From NCBI RefSeq assembly GCF_914768025.1, contig NZ_CAJZCE010000004.1, positions 176,716 through 240,715 on the forward strand: 64,000 bases of DNA, written 5' to 3'. The position numbers and the translations under genes were made by a program. The DNA is from Snodgrassella gandavensis (GTDB taxonomy: Bacteria; Pseudomonadota; Gammaproteobacteria; Burkholderiales; Neisseriaceae). Positions 30,929 through 42,415 of the stretch are shown one piece after another (position 1 is the stretch's first letter; every line of letters begins with the position of its first letter). Under the pieces are notes generated by a model. It worked only from the letters and a program-made list of their open reading frames with translations, was not told the DNA's origin and did not search any database.

Positions 30929-31120
30929 GTTAATGCCTCTTTCAAATGTAATAGATTAATCGTGTATATCAACTCATATTTGTATTGTCAGTGAACTGAT
31001 CACTAGCAAACAAAGTAACATTTCATATTAATTATATACCTGTAGCAAATCAGTTTAGCAGAAAAACTGCATTCATAACCACAAAGGCATTTATACAGCA
31101 GCAATTTAGCTATCTGCCGA

Positions 31121-31456
31121 TTATTCGGGTTCAGTTACAATATCACCGGTCAGTATCTCGAGTGTCTGGTGTGAAGGTTGCTTTTTCTCCTTGTATTTAA
31201 TCACCGCTCGATCCAGTTTATCCATCAGACAGTCAATCGCCGCATACATATCATTATCAACACAATCAATATGAATGTCTTTGCCAGATAAATGTAAATT
31301 GATTTCCGCTTTTTTCTGAACTTTTAAAACGGAAAAAGTAACAGTTGCACTGATTACCTGATCTGCATGCCGAATAATGCGTTCGAGCTTGCTCAAGGTA
31401 TAGTCCTTTAAAGCTGCAGTAACATCAAGATTCTGTCCGACAAATTTCAGATTCAT
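31121..31456 (-). CDS. hpf: Ribosome hibernation promoting factor
   Basis: MNLKFVGQNLDVTAALKDYTLSKLERI; typical location downstream of rpoN. Confidence 0.93.
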   Translation of the reverse strand: MNLKFVGQNLDVTAALKDYTLSKLERIIRHADQVISATVTFSVLKVQKKAEINLHLSGKDIHIDCVDNDMYAAIDCLMDKLDRAVIKYKEKKQPSHQTLEILTGDIVTEPE

Positions 31457-31521
31457 AGCCTAACTCCTTTTTAAATGTTTTTGCGAAAGACAGGATAAAT
31501 TTTGTATAAGCTAACTGAAAA

Positions 31522-32904
31522 TTAATGATTGTTGTATTGTACTTTACGTTGGTGCGCCGGTGGAATTTTCAAGGCCTCACGATATTTTGCTACCGTGCGC
31601 CGTGCCAGATTGATGCCCTGCTTGGCCAGTTGGCTGACCAGATACGCATCAGAGTAGGGGTGTTGTGGATCTTCTTCATTAATCATACTTTGCAGTAGCG
31701 ATTTAATTGCCGTCTGGCTGTTGCCCGTACTATCATCCGTAGCCGCAACAGACTGGCTAAAAAAGTAGCGCAGAGGAAAAACACCCTGTGAGCAGGTCAG
31801 GTATTTCTGATTAATAGCACGTGAAATAGTGCTTTCTGCCAGTTCAAGTGTCTGAGCCGTTTCCTTAATTGTTAAAGGCGCCAATGCCAACGAACCAAAG
31901 CTGAAAAAATCTTGCTGTTGTTGCAAAATCCATTCCCCCAGACGTTGCAAAGTCGTTTTACGCATCTGCAAACTTTGCAGACAAGTTTGCGCTTCCTGCC
32001 ATTTGCTTTTGCACATTGCATCCATTTCCGCGTCCTCCTGCTGTAACCACTCTTCCACACCAGCTTCTATTCTCAATTGTGGAAAGGCATCGCGCAGGGT
32101 ACGGATTTGCCAATGGCCACTATTATCAGCATACACTTCCAGATCAGGACGGATAGATAGAATGCCATTGCGATCGGGTAAGCCATAACAGGGAAAAGGA
32201 TTCAAAGTGCCAATCAATTTACAGGCAGCTTCAAGAGTAGTGGCAGAAAATTGTGGCAATTTCCGGCATAATTGTTTGAACTGGTGGGTACTGAGCCACT
32301 GACCAAAATGTTCACTAATCAGTAGACGCGCACAAGTCTGAATTGCATCACTATTAGTTGGTTCAGGTGACATATTTTCCAATTGCAGTAACAGTGATTC
32401 CTGTAAATTACGTGCACCAACGCCGGTTGGTTCGAACTGTTGCAGAATAGTCAGAGCATGAGCCAGCTCGGTTTCATCCAGTCGCCATTCCAGCGGCGCA
32501 TTTTCCACCAGATCAGTTAAGCTGCCGTCTAGATACCCCTGTTCATTTAAATTATCAATCAGAAAGTAAATCAGAGCCGCCGTATCATCATCCAATTCGT
32601 ATTCACATACCTGCCGGCGCAATAATGCATACATATCAGGGGCATCAGCCAGCGTGTCCCAGATATCGCTTTCGCCTTGTATCATGCTATGCTGTGGTGG
32701 CTGCACATACTGGGAGAAAGCCGTAGCATCCTCAGCAGTATTTTCTACTTCTTCGAGAAAAGGATTATCAGCCAACCAGCCAGAAACCAGTTCCTGTAAT
32801 TCCAGTGTCGATAGCTGCAATACCTGTAACGATTGTTGCAGCTTAGCACTAAGGCGTGTTGAAAGATTGAGTTTGAGATGAGTAGCAGGCTTTTGCATAC
32901 GCAC
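31522..32904 (-). CDS. rpoN: RNA polymerase sigma-54 factor
   Basis: LKLNLSTRLSAKLQQSLQVLQLSTLELQELV; ESTISRAINQKYLTC; INLARRTVAKYREALKIPPAHQRK. Confidence 0.95.
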   Translation of the reverse strand: MRMQKPATHLKLNLSTRLSAKLQQSLQVLQLSTLELQELVSGWLADNPFLEEVENTAEDATAFSQYVQPPQHSMIQGESDIWDTLADAPDMYALLRRQVCEYELDDDTAALIYFLIDNLNEQGYLDGSLTDLVENAPLEWRLDETELAHALTILQQFEPTGVGARNLQESLLLQLENMSPEPTNSDAIQTCARLLISEHFGQWLSTHQFKQLCRKLPQFSATTLEAACKLIGTLNPFPCYGLPDRNGILSIRPDLEVYADNSGHWQIRTLRDAFPQLRIEAGVEEWLQQEDAEMDAMCKSKWQEAQTCLQSLQMRKTTLQRLGEWILQQQQDFFSFGSLALAPLTIKETAQTLELAESTISRAINQKYLTCSQGVFPLRYFFSQSVAATDDSTGNSQTAIKSLLQSMINEEDPQHPYSDAYLVSQLAKQGINLARRTVAKYREALKIPPAHQRKVQYNNH

Positions 32905-33648
32905 TTAATACTCGAAATGTTCACCCAGATAAACAGCGCGGACTTGTTCATTATTAACCAGTTCTTCCGGTATGCCGGAAGCCAGTACACTACCCTGATT
33001 AATAATATAGGCACGATCACAGATACGCAGAGTTTCACGGACATTATGATCTGTAATCAGCGTACCGATACCGCGCTGTTTCAGGAATGAAATTAGATTT
33101 TGAATGTCAATCAGCGCAATCGGATCCACCCCAGCAAAAGGTTCATCCAGCAGAATAAAGCGCGGATTCATCGCCAGTACCCGCGCAATCTCGGCACGGC
33201 GGCGTTCACCACCAGACAGAGACCGCGCAGTATTATTACGTATATGCTCAATATGCAAGTCTGCCAGCAGCAATTCTAGTTGTTCAGCACGTTTTTCCGG
33301 CGGGTAGCTGATTTCCAGAATGGCATTGATGTTCTGGGCTACCGTCATCTTACGAAAAATCGACGCTTCTTGTGGCAGATAGCCCAAGCCCAGACGTGCG
33401 CGTTCATAAATCGGACGGTGAGTAATGTCCTGATCATCCAGCTTAATACAGCCGCCATCGGCCGCAATCAGCCCCACAATCATATAGAAGCTAGTGGTTT
33501 TACCGGCACCATTCGGACCAAGTAAACCGATTACCTCACCACTATTCACTTCCAGAGCAACATCATTGACTACCTGACGCTGTTTAAAACTTTTTTGCAG
33601 ACCGCTGACACGTAGCTGGCTTTGCGGCACAGTTGGCGTTATATTCAT
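32905..33648 (-). CDS. lptB: LPS export ABC transporter ATP-binding protein
   Basis: [54 protein letters not shown]. Confidence 0.97.
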   Translation of the reverse strand: MNITPTVPQSQLRVSGLQKSFKQRQVVNDVALEVNSGEVIGLLGPNGAGKTTSFYMIVGLIAADGGCIKLDDQDITHRPIYERARLGLGYLPQEASIFRKMTVAQNINAILEISYPPEKRAEQLELLLADLHIEHIRNNTARSLSGGERRRAEIARVLAMNPRFILLDEPFAGVDPIALIDIQNLISFLKQRGIGTLITDHNVRETLRICDRAYIINQGSVLASGIPEELVNNEQVRAVYLGEHFEY

Positions 33649-33657
33649 GAACTTGGC

Positions 33658-34161
33658 TTATTTCTTTTTCTGTTGCGGTTGGATGATGACATGTACCCGC
33701 CCTTTAGGCGCGCTCTTCACCGTATAAACTTCAGTATTGGTGTTATAGACAATCACAGCACCACGTGCCATATCGCCACCGCGGTTTACCTGAGCATTAC
33801 CAGTAATAGTAACAATACCACTCTGACTTTCATAGTGCACATTATCACCCTGACCAAATACCATACCGTCTTTTTCCAGTTGCTGGCCAAACGTAGCCGG
33901 TTTGCCATCAGCAATAATGGTCTGGTTACCGGCATTATCCTTATGCGCAGTCACACGGGCAGCATTCACATACATAGAACCCTGCCGCATTTTAACATTA
34001 CCAGTAAACACCGTTGTCTGATTCTGTTTGTCCAGTGAACCCTGATCAGCCTCAATCTGAATCGGTTGCTGCCGGTCACTGTCCAGTGCCCATGCATGCA
34101 CGCTGCCAGCAAGCAGCAACATAGCTGCTAAAACTTTACCATTAGTGCGAGTGCGGATCAT
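33658..34161 (-). CDS. lptA: LPS transport periplasmic protein LptA
   Basis: DSDRQQPIQIEADQGSLDKQNQTTVFTGNVKMRQG. Confidence 0.93.
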   Translation of the reverse strand: MIRTRTNGKVLAAMLLLAGSVHAWALDSDRQQPIQIEADQGSLDKQNQTTVFTGNVKMRQGSMYVNAARVTAHKDNAGNQTIIADGKPATFGQQLEKDGMVFGQGDNVHYESQSGIVTITGNAQVNRGGDMARGAVIVYNTNTEVYTVKSAPKGRVHVIIQPQQKKK

Positions 34162-34726
34162 AAATAATAGCCTTTACACGCGCGGGTAAATTCAGAAAAC
34201 CGCGCTGTTTGTCATATTCAAAACCTTGCGATGTACCACGTGACATACCATACTGGTATGTGACCGGTGCATCCGTTTTAATCACCTGAGTTTGTGTATC
34301 TACATGTAAAACACTGGTTTGCAGCTGGCCTTTCGGTTCATTACCTACAGCATTCTTGAACCACATCACCTGCCCAAGCAAATCCACATTACGGCTGTCA
34401 GTATAATACTGGCCAGTACTGGCCTTAATACGATACAGTTCTGCGCCGTTTCTATACAAACTCATATCAGGATTATCAATATAGATAACCGTCTGCTGCG
34501 GAAACTGCCGTGCAGCAGTTGCATGGATAGTCTCACTCAACTGCCCGTGCTCATCAAAACGCTCACCGTTAATCGTATTAATCTCATATTTCGGTTCTTT
34601 CGGATTCAGCGGAATTTCCACCGTTTTCACTTCAGTAATGCGGTCGAGCCAGAAGCTTATACCACCAAGCGCCACCGCCAGAATCAGCGGGAATGCCCAG
34701 TTACTGCGACTGCGTAACACACTCAT
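34142..34726 (-). CDS. lptC: LPS export protein LptC
   Basis: Single N-terminal TM and YEINTINGERFDEHGQLSETIHATAARQFPQ; operon context. Confidence 0.9.
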   Translation of the reverse strand: MSVLRSRSNWAFPLILAVALGGISFWLDRITEVKTVEIPLNPKEPKYEINTINGERFDEHGQLSETIHATAARQFPQQTVIYIDNPDMSLYRNGAELYRIKASTGQYYTDSRNVDLLGQVMWFKNAVGNEPKGQLQTSVLHVDTQTQVIKTDAPVTYQYGMSRGTSQGFEYDKQRGFLNLPARVKAIIYDPHSH

Positions 34727-35292
34727 GCCAGATACTCCGCCATCTCTGCAGCCAGAAAGCCATGTGCATCCAGTAACAAATCACATACCTCACGTACCGC
34801 ACCAGCTCCGCCCGATGCCCGGGTAACATAATCAGCATGCTGTAATACCAGTGCATGCGCATTGGGCACCGCCACCGCCAGTCCGCAATGTTTCATCACC
34901 GGTAAATCCACCACATCATCGCCGATATAAGCACATTGCTGTTCACCCAGCTCCAGTTGCTGGAGCAGTTGCTGATAACAACTGCGCTTATCCGTAATAC
35001 CTTTAAAGTAATGCTGAATACCAAGCTGCTGGACACGAATCCCAACAGAGGGCGCATCACGTCCAGTAATAATTGCCGTCTGGATACCGTGCCGGTGCAG
35101 CATTTTCAGCCCGTGCCCGTCCAGCGTATGGAATGCCTTGATTTCCTCGCCATTATCACGGATAAAGATACGGCCATCAGTCAGCACACCGTCTACATCC
35201 ATAATAAACAGCTTGATTTGGTGCGCAGCTTGCAATAGTGCAGTAGCAGACATCATTGCATTCATCAACATACCTTTAAAATAACTTGCCAA
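34723..35292 (-). CDS. kdsC: KDO-8-phosphate phosphatase
   Basis: IKLFIMDVDGVLTDGRIFI; AIITGRDAPSVGIR; AYIGDDVVDLPVM. Confidence 0.95.
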   Translation of the reverse strand: MASYFKGMLMNAMMSATALLQAAHQIKLFIMDVDGVLTDGRIFIRDNGEEIKAFHTLDGHGLKMLHRHGIQTAIITGRDAPSVGIRVQQLGIQHYFKGITDKRSCYQQLLQQLELGEQQCAYIGDDVVDLPVMKHCGLAVAVPNAHALVLQHADYVTRASGGAGAVREVCDLLLDAHGFLAAEMAEYLA

Positions 35293-35297
35293 TCCGT

Positions 35298-36272
35298 TTA
35301 AACAATGCGCGCCTGTAATAAATCATGCATATTCAGCGCACCCACCGGACGGTTATCCTCATTAATAACCACCAGACCATTTACCTTATTGGCCTGCATG
35401 GTTTTCAAAGCTTCCGTAGCCAGCCGCTCCTGAGTAATGGTTTTAGGCGCATGTCCCATCACATCCGCCATCACCCAGTCTTTCAATTGCTGGTTACTCT
35501 GAAACAGGCGGCGTAAATCGCCATCTGTAAACAAACCTGTTAACTGCCCGTTACAGTCTACCACTATCAGCATGCCCAAGCCTTTTTCGCTCATAGTCAC
35601 AATAGCCTGCCGCAATAGCGTATCTTCCTGTACCAGCGGCATATCCTGACCACCATGCATCACATCGGCTACCGTTAACAACAAACGCTTACCCAAGCTA
35701 CCGGCTGGATGGCTCAGAGCAAAATCTTCTGGCGTAAACTGACGTGCCCGCAACAACGCCACCGTCAGCGCATCCCCCAGTACCAGCACCGCAGTAGTAC
35801 TGGATGTAGGCGCCAGTCCCAATGGACAGGCCTCATGTGATACATGAGCGCACAAATGAATATCCGCATGCCTTGCCATACTAGAGCTGGTTTTACCGGT
35901 GATACAAATTAGCTGCACATGTTTACGCTTGATGGCCGGTATCAGCGCCAGAATTTCCTCACTTTCACCGGAATTGGACAGAGCAATCAACACATCGCCA
36001 TCAACAATCATACCCAGATCGCCATGTCCTGCCTCAGCCGGATGAACAAAATAGGCCGGTGTACCAGTGGAAGCCATAGAAGCAGCAATCTTGCGCCCGA
36101 TATGGCCACTTTTACCCATACCGGTGATAATCACCCGCCCGTGGCAATCCAGAATAGTGGCCACAGCCGCGGCAAAATGCTCATCCAGACTGGCCGCAAC
36201 TTCGCGTACAGCCTGCTCTTCAATAGCAAAAACTTCCTTGCCCCAGTCCAAATATTTATCCTGAACGTTCAT
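35298..36272 (-). CDS. kdsD: Arabinose-5-phosphate isomerase with CBS pair
   Basis: GRVIITGMGKSGHIGRKIAASMASTGTPAYFVHPAEAGHGDLGMI; CBS repeats; internal Met at 36272 preferred. Confidence 0.95.
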   Translation of the reverse strand: MNVQDKYLDWGKEVFAIEEQAVREVAASLDEHFAAAVATILDCHGRVIITGMGKSGHIGRKIAASMASTGTPAYFVHPAEAGHGDLGMIVDGDVLIALSNSGESEEILALIPAIKRKHVQLICITGKTSSSMARHADIHLCAHVSHEACPLGLAPTSSTTAVLVLGDALTVALLRARQFTPEDFALSHPAGSLGKRLLLTVADVMHGGQDMPLVQEDTLLRQAIVTMSEKGLGMLIVVDCNGQLTGLFTDGDLRRLFQSNQQLKDWVMADVMGHAPKTITQERLATEALKTMQANKVNGLVVINEDNRPVGALNMHDLLQARIV

Positions 36273-36479
36273 AGCACCATCAGCAGCAATAATAAGCAAA
36301 CAAAGACACAACAAATTTAACCTGATTATAACCTGATAACAGTCATTATGTTTGCTTAAGGAACTTGTCAAAATACCCAAGCCTCGTTAGAGTAAACCAT
36401 AACCCATGAGTAACCGGTTCAATCAATTGATTAACCTAAACAAATCATATCTAACAGATATTTACCACAAGGAAATAAT

Positions 36480-37535
36480 ATGGCCGTATTATCACAAGTC
36501 AACACACTGGGACAGCAAATCTGGCTAGACAACCTTTCCAGAAGTCTGATCCAGTCGGGAGAGCTGGCACAAATGCTGGAGGCAGGCATCAGTGGCGTGA
36601 CTTCCAATCCGGCCATTTTCCAGAAAGCCTTCGCCGGCGACAGCCTGTACCAGAGCGATATCGCCCGTCTCAAACAGCAGGCACTTACCCCAAAACAGCG
36701 TTACGAACAGTTAGCCGTGGCTGATGTGCAGGCTGCATGTGATATTTGCCTGCCTTTATATGAGCGCAGTCAGGGTAAAGCCGGTTTTGTCAGTTTGGAA
36801 GTCGCTCCCGATCTGGCCGACGACACACAGGCCACCGTTACCGAAGCTGTACGCCTATGGCAACTGCTTGACCGCCCCAATGTCATGATAAAAATACCTG
36901 CTACCGACAGCGGCATACAGGCTCTAACCACACTCGTGGCACAAGGCATCAACATAAACCTTACCCTGCTGTTTTCCAAAGCCCAGCTACAAAAATCATG
37001 GCAGGCGCATGCAGCCGGTATTCGCCAGCGTTTGACCAACAACCTGCCGGTTGACAGCATACAAGTAGTAGCCAGCTTTTTCCTGTCGCGGATTGACAGC
37101 GCACTGGACATCACCCTGCCAGCCTCTTTACAGGGCAAAACCGCCATAGCACTGGCCAAAACCGCCTATGCCGAATGGCAGGAATTTACCCAAAGCCGCG
37201 AATTCACCGATCTGGCTGCGCAGCAGGTAGCACCACTGCGCTTGCTCTGGGCTTCCACCGGCACCAAAAATCCAGCTTATTCCGATGTCTGCTACATAGA
37301 AAACATCATTGGTGCAGATACCATCAATACCGTACCAGCCAATACCCTCAACGCCTTTATCGACCACGGCAAAGCTGCTGCTACCCTAACGCAGGACGTA
37401 CAACAGGCCAAAAGCGTACTGATTGAAATCGAGCAACTAGGTATTAACCTTGAATCACTAGCCAGCCGCTTGCAACAGGAAGGATTGCAACAATTTGTAG
37501 ATGCCTTCGATGCCCTATTACAACCTTTAGCTTAA
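36480..37535 (+). CDS. tal: Transaldolase
   Basis: [17 protein letters not shown]...[39 protein letters not shown]. Confidence 0.95.
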   Translation: MAVLSQVNTLGQQIWLDNLSRSLIQSGELAQMLEAGISGVTSNPAIFQKAFAGDSLYQSDIARLKQQALTPKQRYEQLAVADVQAACDICLPLYERSQGKAGFVSLEVAPDLADDTQATVTEAVRLWQLLDRPNVMIKIPATDSGIQALTTLVAQGININLTLLFSKAQLQKSWQAHAAGIRQRLTNNLPVDSIQVVASFFLSRIDSALDITLPASLQGKTAIALAKTAYAEWQEFTQSREFTDLAAQQVAPLRLLWASTGTKNPAYSDVCYIENIIGADTINTVPANTLNAFIDHGKAAATLTQDVQQAKSVLIEIEQLGINLESLASRLQQEGLQQFVDAFDALLQPLA

Positions 37536-37676
37536 ATGGTTTAGGTTAAAATAATAACAGGTATAAATTACATCATGTGTAATGTATGCCTGTTATTTTT
37601 AATTTTAAATATAAAATTTGTATCACATATAACCAAAATTATATTGTTAAAATATAAAATTTATCTGAAATTGTAG

Positions 37677-37709
37677 TTATAATTTAAATTTATTAAATTT
37701 AAATTATAA
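37677..37709. repeat. 33-bp perfect all-A/T inverted repeat
   Basis: TTATAATTTAAATTT-ATT-AAATTTAAATTATAA. Confidence 0.9.
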
Positions 37710-38000
37710 AATGAATAAATGAGATATAAACAAAAGATTATAAAAGTCACCAAAATTACTTTGTATAACAAAAAATCATCATATATTTATACCTAAAAAT
37801 TAAACGCTATCCTTACAGACATCACCACCACTATTAACCGAGCATAGCAGAATACCACCACAGATAAACCAGCCTGAAACCGTACTGCCAGCACAACTGC
37901 CGCAATAAACCGCAAGAAAAAAGCCACAACAGCATACAAACCATCGTGGCCTTTTCAGTGATAATTAACACCTGTCCGTATTAATCACGCCTAAACAATA

Positions 38001-39707
38001 CTAATGCAAGCCGACAATATTGCCCTCAGCATCAACATCAATCTGCCGGTAAGCAGGTAAAGTACCCAGCCCCGGCATCGTCATCACATTACCCGCATAC
38101 ACCCGAATAAAACCGGCACCGGCAGATAGCTGCAAACGTGTAATTTCAACATCAAAATCAGTAGGCACATTTTTCAGATTAGGATCGGCACTGATAGACA
38201 ACGGCGTTTTCACCATACACAAAGGCAAATGGTCAAGCTTGAGCTGCTGGATTTCCGCCAGATTCTGCTCAGCCTGTGCAGACAGATTAGCCTGCCGCGC
38301 ACCATATTTTTTCACCATCGTCTGAATCTTTTCCGCCAGTGGCATATTGTCCGCATAGGGCAGAGTAACCGCATTATTCTGTGCACACGCAGCCACCACA
38401 TGCCGCGCCAGCGCTTGCGTACCCGCACCGCCCTGAGTAAACGCATCACTGATTTCACAGGCACAAGCGCCGTGTTCCAAAGCATATTGTTTAACAAAAT
38501 TCAGTTCTTCATCATGATCGTATGGGAAGCGGTTAATCGCCACAATCACCGGCAAACCATAACTTTTCGCATTCTGGATATGCCAGCCCAGATTGGCACT
38601 GCCTTCTGCCAGCAGTTCCACATTGCATTGCGTTACCTCCGCCGGTAACGCCTGCCCGGGCTTAATATTGAAGCGGCCACTGTTGGACTTCAAACTGCGC
38701 ACCGTAGCCACCAGCACCACACAGGACGGCGCAACACTAGTCTGGCGATACTTGATATTAAAGAACTTCTCCATACCCATATCCGAACCAAAACCAGCTT
38801 CAGTAACCACATAATCGGCTAGCTGCAATCCCACCTTATCCGCCAGCACCGAAGAATTCCCATGGGCAATATTGGCAAACGGGCCGGCATGAATCAGCAC
38901 CGGCGTCTGTTCCGCCGTCTGCATCAGATTAGGATTAATTGCCTCTTTCAGCAAAACCGTCATCGCACCGGCTACCTCCAGTTGTTCCGCCGTAATCGGA
39001 TTACCCTGAGTATCATAAGCCAGAATAATCCGCCCGATACGCTGGCGCATATCCTGTAAATCAGTAGCCAGAGCCAGAATCGCCATCAGCTCCGAAGCTG
39101 CCGAAATCTCAAACCCGTCTTCCCGTTCCACCCCATTAACACCACCGCCCACACCTACCTTAATCCGGCGCAGCGCACGGTCGTTATGGTCGATGACCCG
39201 TTTCCACACAATCCGGTTTTTATCAATATTCAGCCGTGGCAACTGCGTTTGCGCCGTAAACTCTTCACCCAGATGCTCCTCATGATATAAGCGTGCATCC
39301 AGCGCCGCAGAGGCCAGATCATGCGCCGCCGTAATCGCATGAATATCACCGGTTAAATGCAGATTAAGCTTCTCCATCGGCAACACCTGAGCCTTACCGC
39401 CACCCGCAGCACCACCTTTTACCCCAAACACCGGCCCCAGACTGGGCTGGCGAATACAGGCAATCGCCTTCTGCCCGATAAAATTCAGCCCCTGACTCAG
39501 CCCGATTGTCGTAACCGTTTTTCCTTCACCCAGCGGCGTAGGCGTAATCGCTGATACCAGCACCAGCTTGCCCTGTTTTGCATCCGGCTGAATCACCTGC
39601 AAATCCACCTTGGCTACTTCATGACCATAAGGGATAAGATATTGCTCTGGGATGCCGCAGTTGCGGGCGATTTCTGTGATGGGGAGGAGAGCTGAACTAG
39701 AAAGCAT
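38001..39707 (-). CDS. fhs: Formate--tetrahydrofolate ligase
   Basis: [62 protein letters not shown]. Confidence 0.97.
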   Translation of the reverse strand: MLSSSALLPITEIARNCGIPEQYLIPYGHEVAKVDLQVIQPDAKQGKLVLVSAITPTPLGEGKTVTTIGLSQGLNFIGQKAIACIRQPSLGPVFGVKGGAAGGGKAQVLPMEKLNLHLTGDIHAITAAHDLASAALDARLYHEEHLGEEFTAQTQLPRLNIDKNRIVWKRVIDHNDRALRRIKVGVGGGVNGVEREDGFEISAASELMAILALATDLQDMRQRIGRIILAYDTQGNPITAEQLEVAGAMTVLLKEAINPNLMQTAEQTPVLIHAGPFANIAHGNSSVLADKVGLQLADYVVTEAGFGSDMGMEKFFNIKYRQTSVAPSCVVLVATVRSLKSNSGRFNIKPGQALPAEVTQCNVELLAEGSANLGWHIQNAKSYGLPVIVAINRFPYDHDEELNFVKQYALEHGACACEISDAFTQGGAGTQALARHVVAACAQNNAVTLPYADNMPLAEKIQTMVKKYGARQANLSAQAEQNLAEIQQLKLDHLPLCMVKTPLSISADPNLKNVPTDFDVEITRLQLSAGAGFIRVYAGNVMTMPGLGTLPAYRQIDVDAEGNIVGLH

Positions 39708-40034
39708 ACTATTTTCCTTATTATAAAATTTTGGTTTAAATTGTATTAGATCTTGTAATTGTAGTCATATTTATCTATATGTAAAAGGTGATAATGGTTC
39801 TCTTAATTTATCAAATAAAAATAACTAAGTTTGAGTTTAAATAAGGTTAAATGTACTTAAATAGGAATTTTATTTAATTTTATAAATAATTTATTCAAAT
39901 AGTTATGATATCCTTTTAATAATCTCTAGTATCTATGTGTCAAATTTATAAAATCAATAGAATACATTTTCTAATATTTTGATATATGATTAGGATCAAG
40001 GTAGTAATTAGAAATAAGCTTTACTATTGATAGA

Positions 40035-40066
40035 TAGCATAAACCTACATATGTAGGTTTATGCTA
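40035..40066. terminator. Perfect 32-bp palindrome downstream of the phosphoethanolamine transferase gene
   Basis: TAGCATAAACCTACAT/ATGTAGGTTTATGCTA; no long T-run, so the terminator role is tentative. Confidence 0.5.
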
Positions 40067-40089
40067 AATAGAAGTAAGAGAATAATATA

Positions 40090-42000
40090 TTAGTTATTGC
40101 AAATAATATATTTGTTCATTTGATCTTTATAACCAAAATAGAATTTTTGGTTACTTTTAATATATTTTTTATCAATTAAACTAGCAATTCCTAAATAATT
40201 ACTTGGATTTTTTGATAGTTTAAAATGGATGATAAGATCTTCTCTTGACTCTCTTTCCCCTTCTGCATACAAGATTTTTTTATCATCAACAATAAAAGTT
40301 CCAATTTGTCCAGGCAGTTGCTGTTTTATTTCACCAGACATACTTGCCCATCCACTAATTTTATATATTGACGGATTATATGGAAATGCTTGACCAGTAA
40401 AATCAATACCAGTCATGCATTTATTTGAATATTCGTAGTTATTTTTTAATTCTATGACATTTGGCACAATAGAATTTGAACTAGTATCGGTGATTGGTAG
40501 TTGCTTTTTGTTTAGGCTAGAAAGATGCTTATATTTTTGCCAATAAATGAGTGGATCGACATTATCTTCTAATTTAGAAACCATTGGAAAACTGTATTTT
40601 TCATCAGTTATATTTGTTTTTATATTAATAAAACTTGAGTATAAATCTATTAAATTTAATCCACTAATTACTTTTTTGATATTTAAATGTTCTTTGGCCT
40701 CTGAGTCTAAATAAAATAATGGCACTTGGTATTCTTGATACAATTCCACATCATGGTATACTTCTTTTTTCTCAACAGACAAACCATGATCAGAAAAATA
40801 CATTAATTTATATCTTTTTCCCTTTAAAGTATCTGTAACTTTTTTAATAAATAAATCTAGTTTTTCAATCGTAGCAATATAACAATCTGCTTCATTATAA
40901 ATTTTAAAATTTGGTTCAAAATTACCCAATCTAGAACATACCGGCTCATGAGAACCTGCCATATGAATAAAAATTACTTTGCTATTTGAATTATCATTAA
41001 TTACTTTTTTTAAAGTGGGTAACATTTCTTCATCATCTAAAGTAGTAGAAGAAAAATCTCCTTCTTTTGTGAAGTTTGATTGTGTAGCTAAATTTGATAA
41101 TGCTAAAAAGGTATTTTCACCCGCAAATCCATCTTTACCTTGATTACTAATCCAATATGTTTCATACCCAGCTTTATTGGCTAAAGAAATGACATTAGCT
41201 CCCCAATCTATTTTATTTTTTTCAGGAATCGTTTTAAATAACATTCTGGTTAGGGATGGCTCTGTAGCTGGTCCAGCTGATACTAATCCGTCAATAAAAA
41301 TACCTTTTGCAGAATTGAGATATGGGGTTGTATTCAACGGATAACCATAAACTGACATATAATCTCTACGTACTGACTCACCTATGATAACTATACGAAT
41401 TTCCGTATTATCATAGATATCAATCATATTGATTTGAATATTTTTGCTATTTCCAATATTTTTTTTCAGTTCTTCTTTTTGTCTATATATAATTTTACTA
41501 GCAGCTATTATATTTTTTAAGAATGCCCCTTCATTTAATTTGGCGTGGTTAATTGATACACCGAATAAGCTTAATATATAAAAAAATATAAATAAAATCA
41601 ATGTATTTAAATTTTTTTTAACTATTAATTTTTTAGATAAACTATAAATTATCAATTGAATTAATATAAATATTATCGATAATAAAATTTTGTATTTTAT
41701 AGCTAAAAGATAACCAATTATTTCTAGTCTATTTGTTTGTAATAATGGGATTAATATTTCAGATGTTGGTTTTCCATAAATTAAACCGGTAGGAAAATAA
41801 AATGCTAGAGTAGAAAAAGATACTAATAAAGTAATTAATAATATTCGATGCCCTCTACTAAACAAATAACAACAGAGAAAAATTATTCCAACAATGATAT
41901 CTTTATTTGACCACTCTTTTACGTACCCTAAACCAAATAATAATATTATTGTTGAGATTGTATACAATATGTATAAAAATACATTTCTTATGTTAAACAT
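40090..42000 (-). CDS. Phosphoethanolamine transferase (EptA/CptA-like sulfatase family) with extra C-terminal domain
   Basis: N-terminal TM helices; VIIGESVRRDYMSVYGYPLNTTPYL; IFIHMAGSHEPVC; YFSDHGLSVEK. About 120 aa extend beyond the sulfatase core. Confidence 0.88.
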   Translation of the reverse strand: MFNIRNVFLYILYTISTIILLFGLGYVKEWSNKDIIVGIIFLCCYLFSRGHRILLITLLVSFSTLAFYFPTGLIYGKPTSEILIPLLQTNRLEIIGYLLAIKYKILLSIIFILIQLIIYSLSKKLIVKKNLNTLILFIFFYILSLFGVSINHAKLNEGAFLKNIIAASKIIYRQKEELKKNIGNSKNIQINMIDIYDNTEIRIVIIGESVRRDYMSVYGYPLNTTPYLNSAKGIFIDGLVSAGPATEPSLTRMLFKTIPEKNKIDWGANVISLANKAGYETYWISNQGKDGFAGENTFLALSNLATQSNFTKEGDFSSTTLDDEEMLPTLKKVINDNSNSKVIFIHMAGSHEPVCSRLGNFEPNFKIYNEADCYIATIEKLDLFIKKVTDTLKGKRYKLMYFSDHGLSVEKKEVYHDVELYQEYQVPLFYLDSEAKEHLNIKKVISGLNLIDLYSSFINIKTNITDEKYSFPMVSKLEDNVDPLIYWQKYKHLSSLNKKQLPITDTSSNSIVPNVIELKNNYEYSNKCMTGIDFTGQAFPYNPSIYKISGWASMSGEIKQQLPGQIGTFIVDDKKILYAEGERESREDLIIHFKLSKNPSNYLGIASLIDKKYIKSNQKFYFGYKDQMNKYIICNN

Positions 42001-42295
42001 GTGCGGATTAATGAGTGTAATTGTAAATAACTAATTATATATGACTTAGCCATTTTTTGATTATTTATATTTTCTATAAGATTGACAAATTTTAATTAAA
42101 CTATTAAATTTGGTATATATTATATTATATTTCTTTTATTAAATAAAACATTAAGATAGTCTTTAGTTTATTATATAAATGAAACTATCAATTTAGGTTG
42201 TTAAATAATGTAATATTAAATGTTAAATTTGATATTACGATAAAGATATCATATGACAAATATTAGTATTTTCCCATATTAATATTTACATATTT

Positions 42296-42370
42296 TGGTC
42301 CCGCCGACAGGAATCGAACCTGTATCACACGCTTAGGAGGCATGTGTTCTATCCGTTGAACTACGGCGAG
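42296..42370 (-). tRNA. tRNA-Arg (anticodon CCT)
   Basis: Reverse strand CTCGCCGTAGTTCAACGGATAGAACACATGCCTCCTAAGCGTGTGATACAGGTTCGATTCCTGTCGGCGGGACCA folds as a cloverleaf. Confidence 0.95.
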
Positions 42371-42415
42371 ACTGAAAAACAGGGCTATGGCTGGAATCAG
42401 CCATAGCCCGCTATT

